Assembly (NCBI RefSeq): GCF_004337985.1 | Contig: NC_043740.1 | Coordinates: 3,409,030 to 3,473,029, forward strand | Direction: 5' to 3' | DNA from: Pyricularia pennisetigena | Lineage: Eukaryota > Ascomycota > Sordariomycetes > Magnaporthales > Pyriculariaceae | DNA length: 64,000 bases | Part shown: piece after piece, positions 9,609-20,705 of the stretch | Layout of the letters: each line of letters begins with the position of its first letter | How positions within the stretch are numbered: position 1 is the first letter of the stretch | Translations under genes and position numbers: made by a program | The notes under the pieces: generated by a model | What the model was told of the DNA's origin: nothing | What the model saw: only the letters and a program-made list of their open reading frames with translations | Databases searched by the model: none

Positions 9609-10976
9609 ATTGTTTTGCGGCTGTCGGATGCAAAGTTTTGACTGGCTGCAGGTGACATGGCCCAGTTGTTTGCCCCAACCCGCGGCGGATGTTTGGTGGA
9701 CGGTTTCGCACGCAGTCAGGCAAGTTTGGGTGTGATTCAGTTGGCTGGCTGCCTTTACCTGGTTAATCTCGGGGCTTTTTTGGAAACGAACTTGACCGCT
9801 GTAACTTGGCTGGATTAGGTGCCGATCGATACGGGTGCAACAGCGCTGGTGGTTCACAAAAGAACTGAGAATCTTCTCTGCTTCGCGAAAAGTTCGTGAA
9901 GCTTGTCGAGGTCCAAGCCAATTCACTGCGAGCACCCAAGTCACGAAATAACAGACAGCAGCCAGCCATGCATTATCAGTCCGTCCGTCAAAAGCCAGGA
10001 CCATACCAAGCGGATTAATCACTATTCGATTAAAGCCCCCTGTGCCGTCAATTCGACATCTTGCATGTTCTACTAGCCCACATTTAGCACACGGGATGCC
10101 AAGTAAACAGCCGCATGGTTTTATTTATTTTGATTGAGTTTTTTTTTTTTTTCTTCTGCTCTCTTACCCCAACTCCAATTTCATTCCGCCTGTTTATCCT
10201 TCATGCATTGCACATGGTTGAATACCCCCACTCTGACAGGCCCAGCCTGGTTCGCGTCATGAGGGGACAGAAACCCCTGTCATTTCTTATTATGTCGCCC
10301 AGGTCACGGATATTATTGCTACTATCTAGGTAGTCTGGACCTAGTTCAGCGGGGTTCATCCCCTCTCTTGATTACCGTGGTTGCCGGTATGTCTCCTGTT
10401 GAGAATTGGGGTTCATGACCAAAAGATTCATGACCACCCTGCGTACTCAATCAACTGACTATCTTTTGCAATGCATACTGGACTCAGTCCTGTGGCTGCA
10501 ACTCGTGCTCGGTGGACTTTTCAAGACGTGAAAAAGCAAGGACTTTGTGCGCCAAAGATTGACAATTTGTTTTTACCTTTGATGCAGACTCGGTGTCTCA
10601 AAGAGAAACATGGAATAATAATAATAATAAAACCCCGGGCGTTTGCTTTACGAATGAGGTAATAGTTGTGCGACAAACAAGAAAAGTAGAATCAACGTCT
10701 GGTCGTTTGTGCAGCATTGGGTTGACGTGGTAATTAGTTAGTGCCGAAGAAAGACAACAGACCCCTGCACAAATTTCCAACATGAGTCCAAAATTGAGCA
10801 AATCAGGCCACAGACCCCTCCAGCCTGGGCCTTGTATCTTCCCACAAACCACGCGCCGCGCCACGGGAGACATATGCGATTGACTACCACCATCCCATCC
10901 GATGCTGCCGTAGCCTTCCCTGAACCGTGCAGGCCTTGTTCTATACGACATCCACAAACCCCTCGCTAATCCTATA
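9609..10976. other. Divergent promoter region
   Basis: Lies between two genes transcribed away from each other. The half near 9609-10022 is open in frame with the coiled-coil gene and may be 5' UTR or an N-terminal extension. A T12 run sits at about 10140-10152. No other gene is recognised. Confidence 0.5.
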
Positions 10977-12110
10977 ATGGGATACGTCGGCGTCTCTCTC
11001 ATTATCGGCGCCGTCGTCTACTTCATCGCCCGTCCGCCAAGGTCGTTTGTCGACTATCTCCGGTCGTTATGGCTGGCCACCCCACAGCTGCCGCCGTCTC
11101 CGAACGCGGAGCGGAAGACCGATGAGAAGCGGAATCCCGGCGACGAGAGCACAGTTCCGCTCGTAAAGGAGGCGGCGTCACCAAAACCACCGCAGCTGGG
11201 TGATGCACCAATCGAAAAGACAAAGGATGTGCCAAAATCACCACCATCGATAACTGCAAGCAAGGACACAGAGGAAGACGATGTAGCGACCACGCCCAAG
11301 GCCTCGGCAGCGCCGGCAACCGCTGCGGCACCTGTTCCGAGCTTCTCCCTTTCTAGCTCTGACGAAGACAGCATCGCCCCAGCTGCACCACCTCTTCAGG
11401 CACCTCCCGCGGCACCCTCGCTATCCGCACCGAACAAACTCCCCCAACCGGGCCTCATGGCGCCGCCCCCGCGCCCAGGGACAATGGCACCCCCTCCACG
11501 GCCGGGCGCAATGGCGCCTCCGCCGGCGCGACGCTCCCTCGGTGCACCACAGCCGCCTCGCCTCCCGCCACTGACGCAATCCTCGCCGTCGGCATCCTCG
11601 CTGTCGCGCTCGACGCTGCCGATCCCCAGCCGCGGCCCGCCGGGATCTTCCTCGCTCGCCCCACCGCCGACGCATACCAACGCGCCCGCACCCTCCCGGT
11701 CCCGCCTCGTAGCCCTCGCACCGGGCCACTCGCCGCTCGACTGGGCGCGCATCTCGGGCCCCAACGCGGACCTGCGCAACCTGCCGCCAAGCACGCCGTA
11801 CCTGCGCGTGTCGCCGTCCATGCTCAAGCGCCGCAACGGCCGCAAGGGTGCAGACGCCTGGAGCGTCTACAGCGGCCGCGTCTACAACGTCACGCCGTAC
11901 CTCAAGTTCCACCCGGGCGGCGAGGGCGAGCTGCTCAGGGGCGCCGGCAAGGACGCCACCAAGATCTTTGGCGAGGTCCACCCCTGGGTCAACTATGAGA
12001 CCATGCTCGCCGCCTGCCTGGTCGGCGTCGCGGTCGGCGAGGGGGAGGGGTCCGAGGACGTCAAGCCCGGTGGCGAGGAGCGTGTGAGCGCAATGGAGGA
12101 GATGGACTGA
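10977..12110 (+). CDS. Membrane-anchored cytochrome b5-like heme protein (Irc21-type)
   Basis: Unspliced, 377 aa. One N-terminal transmembrane segment (about residues 4-20, GYVGVSLIIGAVVYFIA) is followed by a long Pro/Ser/Ala-rich linker. A C-terminal cytochrome b5 fold starts at about residue 245. The core DAWSVYSGRVYNVTPYLKFH leads into HPGG, with the second heme-ligand region EVHPWVNYE. The preceding SPLDWARI segment is characteristic of the Irc21 / Ncb5or b5 branch. The linker contains a MAPPPRPG-type repeat (11457-11530). No reductase domain is present, so it would act as an electron carrier with an external reductase. The 3' end faces nbs1, 272 nt away. The exact partner and pathway are unknown. 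Confidence 0.85.
   Translation: MGYVGVSLIIGAVVYFIARPPRSFVDYLRSLWLATPQLPPSPNAERKTDEKRNPGDESTVPLVKEAASPKPPQLGDAPIEKTKDVPKSPPSITASKDTEEDDVATTPKASAAPATAAAPVPSFSLSSSDEDSIAPAAPPLQAPPAAPSLSAPNKLPQPGLMAPPPRPGTMAPPPRPGAMAPPPARRSLGAPQPPRLPPLTQSSPSASSLSRSTLPIPSRGPPGSSSLAPPPTHTNAPAPSRSRLVALAPGHSPLDWARISGPNADLRNLPPSTPYLRVSPSMLKRRNGRKGADAWSVYSGRVYNVTPYLKFHPGGEGELLRGAGKDATKIFGEVHPWVNYETMLAACLVGVAVGEGEGSEDVKPGGEERVSAMEEMD
11457..11530 (+). repeat. Proline-rich MAPPPRPG tandem repeat
   Basis: Three consecutive units (MAPPPRPGT, MAPPPRPGA, MAPPPAR) within the linker of the cytochrome b5-like protein; possible SH3/WW or profilin-type ligand. Confidence 0.8.
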
Positions 12111-12382
12111 GTGAGATGCTGGGTTTACACAAAACCGATCCACGCCTGGGTTGTTCCAAGGAGTTGTGCCCTCGAGGTGGTGATTTGTTTTGAACTATTT
12201 TCATAGCCATGAGCAATTCTTTGCATGTATATACGCCGAGGCAGCTACGGCAAGCAAAGCGGCTGTATGCCAAGTATAGACCTAATGATACCCTTTTCCG
12301 CATGTCTGCTGGGTACGACATGCCTAGCATCATGCTCCCATGATATCTGCAACGTTTCCCCATAACTCTAACCCACTCCTAG

Positions 12383-15346
12383 CTACCTCCGCCCAAATCG
12401 AAATCTCCCACCGCCGTCGTCATCGTCGTCGTCGCTGTCACTGGCTTCGACTTGCTTTGCAAGAGCCACCTTCTTTGCCGGCCGTGGATTTGGTATTGAG
12501 GTTGCGGCCGCTCGCTTCCCTGAAGCTGCCCTCGTCGTCCGTTGCGACTGCGTCGTAGTGGATACTTCTGTAGAGAGTGCGGCTTGCGTCTGCGTCTGCC
12601 TCGTCTGCCGCTGCGAACGCTGGGAGGCGGCCTTCTCAGCCGCCTTGCCCTTCCTGGTGCGTGGCAGAACTGGCTCCTCCTCCTCCTCCTCCTCTTCCTC
12701 GGGCTCGACCCGTCTGCTGCCCATCTCCATCAAATCATCGTCGTCTGCGTCATCGCGACTGTCAAGGCCTTTGACTGCCCGTCGACTACTCTTTTGAACA
12801 GACACGGGACTCGTCGTTGCCCCGCCCACAGTCGCACTGCTGGCACTCCCCTGTCCTTGGCTCTGCGACTTCTTTCGTGCCAAAGTGGCAGGGTCTTCGA
12901 GCCAATACTCATCCCCAATGCCGTACACCTTGTTCTTCTCCTCCACGTAGCCGACCAGAATCCTCTGCGCCGGCGCCCGAGGCCCTGTCCTGTCGCCGCC
13001 GGGCACTGCCTTGCGGAATCGCTTAAAGTTTTGCCTCCCGTTCCAGCGCGGGTCCCAGCGGCCGTCGGCAATGTCCTGCTCGCGCGTGCGCGCACCTGAT
13101 CCCACGTTCCGAACCGGCATCTCGTCAACCAAAGTGAGCTTCCGAATTTCAGCCAGCTGCTCGAGCGTGTAGCCGTCATCCGGCACCTTGTAGCGCTCTT
13201 CCTCCTTCTTGACCTTGGCTTCCGTCTCGGCCAATCGCTGCCTTGCCGCGTCGAGCACCTCGGTGTCGATGGCACCTCTGCGAGTCTTGACCGTTGGCTT
13301 GTCTTCCATCTGCTCAGGTGCGGGTTCAGGGGCAGCAACGGGGGATTTGGGCGTGACAGCTACTTCGTCGTCGTCATCATCGCTTTCGGGTATTACTGCT
13401 TGCCTCAATCTTGATGTTGAACTCTGCGTCGGCTCTACCCGCCGGCGTTTGTTCGTTGTTGTTGTTGTTGTTGTTGTAAGCGGCGCAGAGTCTACCATTT
13501 CTTCGTCTTCATCCTCGGGCACTGGCGAGTATGCACGCTTCCGGCCCGATCTTGTCGAGCGGGTGTCACGCATGGCCTCAACCGAGCCTGGTTCTTGAGA
13601 CTCATAGGCTTGTGAGACGAACATCGGTTGAGAGTATTCCTCCTGCGGCACTGACTGCGGCGCTGACGGTTCGGGTTCAGGGGGCGGTAGCTTCTCGTCG
13701 TCATCACTGGTGTCGAAGCCCCGGAATCTGCCCTTCCTCCTTGTGGGTCTCGGTGGTGTCATCTGCAGAGGGGGAGTTGGGCTCCGTCTAATTTCGCCCG
13801 CAACTTGCACATCTTCAGCATCTGCAGTTGGCTGCTGAATCTGCCTGCTAGCGGTGGCAGCCTCGACAGCAGGGGTTTGGGCAGTCCGGGCCCTAGTCGT
13901 CCGTCTTGCCCGCGCTGGCGGCGCAGTCTCGGCAGGTGTCTCGACAGGCGATGGTTCGAACTCAAGCGGCCGTCTCAGAACCCCAGGCTGAACCGCCAGA
14001 ATGGCGTCTAGGAACTCACTCGCCTCGATCATGCGATGGTCTAGTCGCTTCATCACCTCGGTGCCAAAGTTCCAAAACCAAGTGCGCAAATCGCCCTCTT
14101 TTTTTGGTGCGAAGCGGACGACGACTACACCTTTTCCCTCGCTGCCGTCCTCGAACTCGCCCAGGCCTTTCTCTCCCGCCACTTCTTTGACATAGCGAAT
14201 GAACTCGTTTGGCTGCGTTTCGAACGGAGTAACCTCGCGTATCATAGCTTTGCCTTTTCCATTCGTGATCATGGGCATTAGGTTTTCGTATTGAGTCTGG
14301 TCGTAGAAGATGAACGTGTACCCTTCAAAAATTTCCTTTCTTCGCGGGTCAGGCTCGTAGGTTTCCACTGGTCGCATGCTTGGCTCATCACCACGGGGAG
14401 GAAGGTGATCCAGGGGGTTAGGCCAGTTGGTGCTGAAATCCTGCTCCAGCAGGCTAGGGGCGCCATCATCCCCTGGTGCGGCAGCCTCCTCGATCTGCTC
14501 GATGAAAGAATCCGTGACGATGTAGCGACCATTTATCAGCGCCTGCAGACCGCGTGGGGTGTTGCGCTTTTTGTGGACGACGTGCGTCGTGTGCTGTACA
14601 TCAAAATCAGATATGAATTTGATGTCCAGTTGTTCCAGGCTTTCCCTTAGCTTGGACCAGGGGTCCGCCAGCTCCTCACGGTTACTGAAGTTGAAGGTCA
14701 GAACCACGGGTTTCCAATTCAATCTATAGATAGTGTTTAATTAGCAAGATCTATCCCATCACCCCTTCAAGGCGTACTAGAGATACCCCTACCGGAAAAT
14801 TTTGGCAAAGTGGCCCAGCTTGAACGAATTGGAGGCCTCGGAGAGAACAAAGCTCTGTCCCTTGATCTGTTTCCCGTTGACAACGGTGCCGATTTTGGTC
14901 TTGAGATCCTCAATGGTAACCTTGGACCGGCTGGTCCGAAGTTCCTACACCGAACGGATTCGGTCAGAAATAGTGAACGATGCCTCAGCGCAGAGGGTGA
15001 TCAAGGTCATACCCCATGGCCTTCGGGAACTGCGTCAATTTGGATAGTGGCATGTTTTCTTGAGATAGTTTTGTCGGCAACGATTATTGTGTCGCCAGCT
15101 ATGTTTATTGGCGTGTCAGTCGGACAATTGCGTGAAGCCAAGTCGCGAGGAAACGTGGACATGAACATACCTTCACTGCTACTATCCCCTTTACCACGAC
15201 CCAGAAGGTACTTCTTTCCAGGCCGTAGCCATATTTGGCGGCCTGCGATTTGGTATTAGCGCTTGACTCGAACTCATACACAGACAATTATAAAGTGATG
15301 GTTGTTCACCCTGAAAGACGTCGCCTTCATTCTCAAGAAGCCACAT
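12383..15346 (-). CDS. nbs1: Nbs1/nibrin, FHA-BRCT subunit of the MRN DNA-repair complex
   Basis: Recruits Mre11-Rad50 and the Tel1 kinase to DNA breaks in the nucleus. Five exons: complement(15310-15346, 15171-15242, 15013-15098, 14793-14944, 12383-14723), 895 aa. All four introns (67-72 nt) close in frame. The FHA domain (residues 1-115) shows GRQIWLRPGKKYLLGRG, SRKHA at 49-53 and KTKIGTVVNGKQIKG. BRCT-type sequence starts at about 117 (NWKPVVLTF). The C-terminal half is disordered and acidic/Ser-rich. An Mre11-binding motif (NFKRFRKAVPGG, from residue 681) matches the family's KNFKKFKK motif. The extreme C-terminus is acidic then RFRFGRR, resembling the Tel1/ATM-contact FxF motif. The FHA domain is split over four small exons, so a single-frame reading would miss it. 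Confidence 0.95.
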
Positions 15347-15769
15347 CTTGGCTGTCGTTCATCACAACATTTGAATCATTTGGTGCGAAAAAAAGAAAAC
15401 CCCTGGACCCAGCGCCTTTGCTCAAAGGCAGTGGTAGCTTCGAGGTTTAAACAGGTGATGCATTGACTTGAACCTTCGAGAGCGGGTGGAGATCAATGTG
15501 TTTGGCCAGGCAGCACGCGCACCGCACCGCAATGAACGCGTTGGAGGAGCCAAATCACGTGCTAATCAATCACTGTATAAGTCTGCTGAGTCGAGGAAGT
15601 GACGTGCGCCAAGCCAATAAATATCAATCGTACAGGTTGACGGAACATTCTGTTTTCCATCCCAAACTATTTCTCGTCAAGATGCCAGTTTTCGTCTATC
15701 GAACAAATGTGAGACGCGCAAACAGCATTAATATGGTCGTCTGTCTTCTTCGCTATTTAATCTTGTCTA
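15347..15769. other. Spacer between nbs1 start and the epimerase/reductase 3' end
   Basis: About 420 nt of nbs1 promoter and 3' flank of the neighbour. No gene or clear motif is seen. Confidence 0.6.
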
Positions 15770-16739
15770 CTACTGTACTCCAGCCTTCTTCATCCTCTCA
15801 AAGCACTGCCTATACGCCTCGTGGATCTCCGGAACCTCGATGCCATACTCCTTGGCTTTCGCAGTCAATTTGGTCGTGTCAAGCTTGCAATTGCTCCTCC
15901 CCGCCTTGATCACCTTGGCCTGCTCCTCGAGGCTAAAGTTCTGCCATTTGAAGCTGGGCCTCACAATGTCCCTAAACAGGGTGAGGACCTCGTTGTGCGA
16001 GATGGCTCCCGGGTTGGTAAAGTTGTAGACCCCGGTGTCTTTGTGCTCGGCCATTGCCAGAGAGAGCGGCAGCAGGTCGTGCAGGATCGTGTTGCTGTTC
16101 GGTATGTCGACGACGCGGTCGTACTTGGCAATCTTGGTGACAAAGTTGCGCGGGTGCAAATCGTCGCTAACAGGCATTCGGAGCCGGAGGATCAAGCAGT
16201 TGTTGTAGTACTTCATGACCTATGTGAGTGGTACCCGGTAAACTGTCAGCTCACGCGCAACTTGAACAATATCCGTTCCAAAAAGAGCCATTGGCCCGTA
16301 TCCTGCTCACCTCCTCCACATGGGCCTTGGTCTCAGAGTAGAAGCTCCCAGCAAAATTGGCCTTGTCCGTCTCGAGGAATCCTGGACCATCCCACGGGTG
16401 CGATTCATCGTACTGGTAGATGCACCCGGTTGCAAAGACAGTGCAGTGGATGCCCTTCAGGAAGCAGGCGTCGGTGAGGTTCAGCGTGCCAATGACATTT
16501 GAGCGCATTGTAGCCTCCTTGTTGTCCTCGCACCAGTCGACGTTGGGCCTCCCAGTGCACCCGGCACAGTTGAGGACGTGGGTCGGCTTGACCTTTTCCA
16601 ACTCGGCCATCACCGCCTCGCGGTTCTCCATGCGGACCGTCGTTGTGTGCACATCCTTGCCCTGGGACTTGAGAATGGAGGCGAGATGGCCAGCAACCCA
16701 GCCCTCACCTCCCCAGATCAGAAAACGATTGTTGGCCAT
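15770..16739 (-). CDS. UDP-4-keto-6-deoxyglucose 3,5-epimerase/4-reductase-like (NRS/ER, UER1 type)
   Basis: Probably the second enzyme of UDP-rhamnose synthesis, working in the cytosol. Exons are complement(16311-16739) and complement(15770-16219), 292 aa; the 91-nt intron has a GTGAGC donor and CATAG acceptor. A Rossmann start (FLIWGGEGWVAGHLA) gives the NAD(P)-binding glycines at 10-17. CTGRPNVDWCEDNK is the near-invariant signature shared with the plant RHM C-terminal domain. The SDR catalytic pair is Y134 and K138 (YSETK). The length fits the family (about 300 aa). The 4,6-dehydratase partner is not in the window. A generic dTDP-rhamnose reductase is the alternative, but the GRPNVDWCE motif argues for NRS/ER. 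Confidence 0.88.
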
Positions 16740-17425
16740 GGTTGCGCGTGTAGTATCATGAAATGATCTAGAGCTAAGGACAGTGGGAACGATGGGTAGA
16801 GGATCAAAATGAAGGAGGCATCGTTGGCGATCAAGGGGAATAAAAAGGATCCCCTGACAGCCTATTTGACGTTATCAGAAGCCCCATGTTTCTTGCTAGT
16901 CAGTTGCCCCAAAGTCCACCTAGCTTAACATCCGGAAGCTTGAGCGATTTGACCAAGGGTTCATCTGGTCGTATCGCAGAAACAAGCGGGGCACCTTTGT
17001 CTTGGAGTAACCTCGAGGGCTATAGTGGGTTTTTCGATACGCGGGGCTGCGCCGTGTCTAAAGTTAGGCAGCTGAGGCTCGCTGCGAAATTCTCATCGAT
17101 GGGTTTGAACGGTTTCAAACTTTGTGTCCTTGGTGTGGTGATGGACTGGTCTGAAGTCTAGCGCTAACATATATAGTCCATTTGTGCTAGAGGGGTTGCA
17201 GGCTCCCCGGCTTACAAAGGTCCAGCCAGGTCGGGTGCGCTTGGCAGGTAGGGGTTCATCGCTGGCAGCATGTTGTGGATGCCGGGGTGGTAGAGTGATT
17301 GTCACTAAACCGGGCTAGCATCCGTTCCCGAAATTCCCGACTTACCACTCAACATAACGGGGCCACCGGAGCTTCGATGGCGATCTGAGCTACGGAGTAC
17401 CTAGACCTGACTTGGGTTGCTACCT

Positions 17426-17458
<33 letters not shown>

Positions 17459-19062
17459 CCTTCTTTCTTTTTCGTCGACTATGGCTGGCTGACAAGCTGA
17501 GTGTGGACTGTGGTTAAGGAAGTCCATGTATTTACCTAGATCGTTCCCAATCTGGGCCCGGTAAATGAGGACGCCATGGTGCATCATTAAAATCCATCCA
17601 AACCCAGAGCTTCCTCAGTGTTCAACAATAGAGTGGTGTTTTGTACCATGGTTTCCCTGACCGACCACAAAATACCAAGCTGCAGCGTACAAACCAAATG
17701 TAATGCGTGCGTGACCCGACGCAGTGGTTATTGGTGCGGTAATCGGGTTGCAACCACGAGTAAAACAAAAGCTGTCAAGCGGTGACAGGGACCCAATGTG
17801 GTGCAGTGACAGTCATGTAGCATTTTCTGGTGGCACCTCCAACAAAACCGCGTTCGAAACAGAGGCTGCACTACTCCGGGACGCTAGAGCACCAGCGACA
17901 GATAGCTTTGGGAAAAAGCGGTAATAAAAAGGTTGATCGGGGGCAATCATGCCAACACTTGTTATGGGGACTGACCAGGGCCATCCACGTCAACCGCAAA
18001 AGTAAACCAAAAGAGCAAAAGCAAGCAAAGAGTTGGCGGCACATGGGCTAGGAAGCAAAGTCAACCTTTCGCCAGCAGCTGCTGTGTTTGTTGATCCTGT
18101 GCAATAAACAATAAACACGCTTAAAACGAGGCGGATTAGAATCCAACACCAGCTTCATCCTTTCCATCTTGGCCAACAGGAAAACCACAGTCGGGTTGGT
18201 TCCGCGGTCATTGATGCTTAGTGGGGATGCGTGAGCGCTGCCCCGACGTCTCCGGCTTTCGGTCCGGAGAATTGGGATAGTCTGAACTAAGGGACGCCCG
18301 CGGACGGCACTGGACATGAGGGGACGATTGGATTGGGTTGGATTGCATTGAATTCAGTTGAGATCTCCCCTACAGCGAAAGGAGGCACACAATGCTTTCT
18401 CTTACTGTACGTGTACGGTACCTTGGGGTACACAACAAGGCAGTACGAATTCCACGGCCTGGGTGAGGTGGCCTTCAATCAACTCCACCCATCATGCAAT
18501 TACCCGCTGCCAGAGGCGACATGGGGGTCGGGGGGGGAGGGAAAAAAAAAAAGGAAATTGAACTCAATTGCTGGGCAATTGAAGGAAAGAAAGCACCACC
18601 ATTTCTTTTCCCAGTAGTTCCACTCACTCACCTTTCGGGGCTTTCTACTGCTGACGTGTGGGAAAGTCTTGTTTGTCTGTAGTAATAGGTAAACGTGCAA
18701 CCCCCCAGACGCACGCATACCCGTCCAGTCTTTTGTGAACTAAGTTTCACCGAACGAAACGACCGACAGCACAAATCGGCACCTCGGACGACAAAAACGG
18801 CCAACCGGCTTGACCCGTCTGTCGCAAGTTACAAGTTGATAGTCAACGGATAATAAGAGCACAAGCTTACACGGTCGGCACACCGCATTTGTGGCCTGCT
18901 ATTTTCGCAGTCGTCACTGTCTCAATCCGCGGCCGTGCGTGCATTTTGCCCTTCAACACAGGGCCAACATCACCGTCTGCCTTTTTTTTTGCTTAAACAG
19001 CGCCAGACCTAGACAACTTCTACCGTCGCTTAGCACCCAAGACAAACAGTAGCATTTTCACC
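16740..19062. other. Divergent intergenic region upstream of erg9
   Basis: 2.3 kb between the epimerase/reductase and erg9 starts. It holds a T30 run at 17429-17458 and a short GTACGTGTACGGTACC-like palindromic patch near 18408-18422. No gene is recognised; the right end is the presumptive erg9 promoter. Confidence 0.6.
17429..17458 (+). repeat. T30 homopolymer run
   Basis: Thirty consecutive T followed by a T/C-rich stretch, in an intergenic region. Confidence 0.95.
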
Positions 19063-20705
19063 ATGGGTGCTCTGAAGAACATTGCATACTATGCATTCCA
19101 CCCGGTCGAGCTCCGGGCAATTATCCAGTGGTGCGTAGTACAAACCGTACCAACCTCTATACTTGGCTGACCCTCGCCAAACCTGGATCTGGGTCATGGA
19201 CGGACCACAAAGCTAATCCTCATCCACATCTCCAGGAAGATATGGCACGAGCCTGTTCACACACGCGACCCTAGCAAAGAGCGCCCGACAGAAACGTCAT
19301 GCTTCAAGTACCTCGACATGACGTCCCGCAGCTTCGCGGCCGTCATCAAGGAGCTGAACCCGGAGCTCCTCATGCCAGTTTGCATCTTTTACCTCGCCCT
19401 GCGTGGCCTTGACACCATCGAAGACGACATGACCATCCCGAACGACAAGAAGATCCCGCTGCTTCGCAACTTTGCCGACTTAATGGACCAGGATGGCTGG
19501 ACCTTCAACGAGAACGGCCCCAACGAGAAGGATCGCGACCTTCTGGTGCACTTTGACGAAGTCATCACAGAGCTCAAGCTTGTCAAGAAGCCGTACTACG
19601 ATATCATCCGCGACATCACGGTTAAGATGGGCAACGGCATGGCCGACTACGTCCTCAAGACGGAGAACACAACCAACTGCATCAACACACTCGAAGAGTA
19701 CGAAATGTACTGCCACTATGTCGCCGGCCTGGTCGGTGAGGGTCTCACCCGGCTGTTCGTCGTTGCCGAGCTGGCCAACCCCAAGCTGCTCGACCGAATG
19801 AACCTTTCCGAGTCCATGGGGCGGTTCCTGCAAAAGACAAACATCATCCGAGATGTGCACGAGGATTACGTCGACAAGCGCAGCTGGTGGCCCCGCTCGG
19901 TCTGGAGCAAGTATGCCAAGGAGTACGACGATCTCTTCAAGCCCGAGAACCGACAGCAGGCGGTCTACTGCTGCTCTGAGCTGGTCTTGAACGCCCTCAT
20001 GAACGTCGAGGACTGTTTGTATTACATGGCCGGCATGCGCGAGCAGTCCGTGTTCAACTTTGTGGCCATCCCGCAGACCATGGCCATTGCGACTTTGGAG
20101 CTCGTGTTCCAGAACCCCAAGATATTCGAGCGCAATGTCAAGATCACCAAGGGCGATGCCTGCCGAATCATGCTGAGGTCAACACAGAACCTCAGGCTGG
20201 TTACGGATCTCTTCAAGGAGTATACCCGAAAGATACATCAGAAGAACGATCCCCGCGATCCAAACTACGCTGCTATTAGCGCACAATGTGGAAAGGTAAT
20301 ATCTCGTTCTTGTGGTGTCGAGGTCTCGCGTCATGTATGAGGGCACACAACTGACAGTGCGACGTGAACCTGGACAGATCGAGCAATTCATCGAGACGAT
20401 ATTCCCTACGCAAGATCCCAAGGTCCTCGAGATGGCACAGAAGGACGTCAAGATGTCGGAGAAGCCAGGCATGGACACGTCGGAGGCTGTGGTACTTATC
20501 CTAGCTGTGCTCGCCATGTTTGTGTTTTTGGGGGGTTTGATGGTAAGTCAAAAATATGGGCCGGTACATCCTAAGATTCCCCAGGCTAACGTTAGTGTAG
20601 ATTGGTCTTGCGTGGCTCATGGGTGCCCAGTTCAACAACTTCTTCAGCAATATCGATGCCGGCGTCAAGTCGTCGCCACTACCATCAGGTCACCAGGAGC
20701 TCTGA
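19063..20705 (+). CDS. erg9: Squalene synthase (farnesyl-diphosphate farnesyltransferase)
   Basis: Condenses two farnesyl diphosphates to squalene, the first committed sterol step, at the ER membrane. Exons 19063-19130, 19236-20295, 20378-20542 and 20601-20705 give 465 aa; all junctions close in frame. The N-terminus reads [13 protein letters not shown]. The first Asp-rich motif is DTIEDD, in [12 protein letters not shown]. The [17 protein letters not shown] block, [20 protein letters not shown] (second Asp motif) and the [20 protein letters not shown] block follow. C-terminal hydrophobic anchors ([18 protein letters not shown] and [11 protein letters not shown]) lie on the last two small exons. 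The length matches fungal orthologues. A 24-nt A run starts 36 nt after the stop. Confidence 0.97.

Noticed and set aside
9609..10022. N-terminal extension of the coiled-coil protein with a hydrophobic helix
   Set aside because: The frame is open, but the sequence is unlike the rest of the protein and the downstream ATG precedes a typical basic Ser-rich start. Kept only as an alternative.
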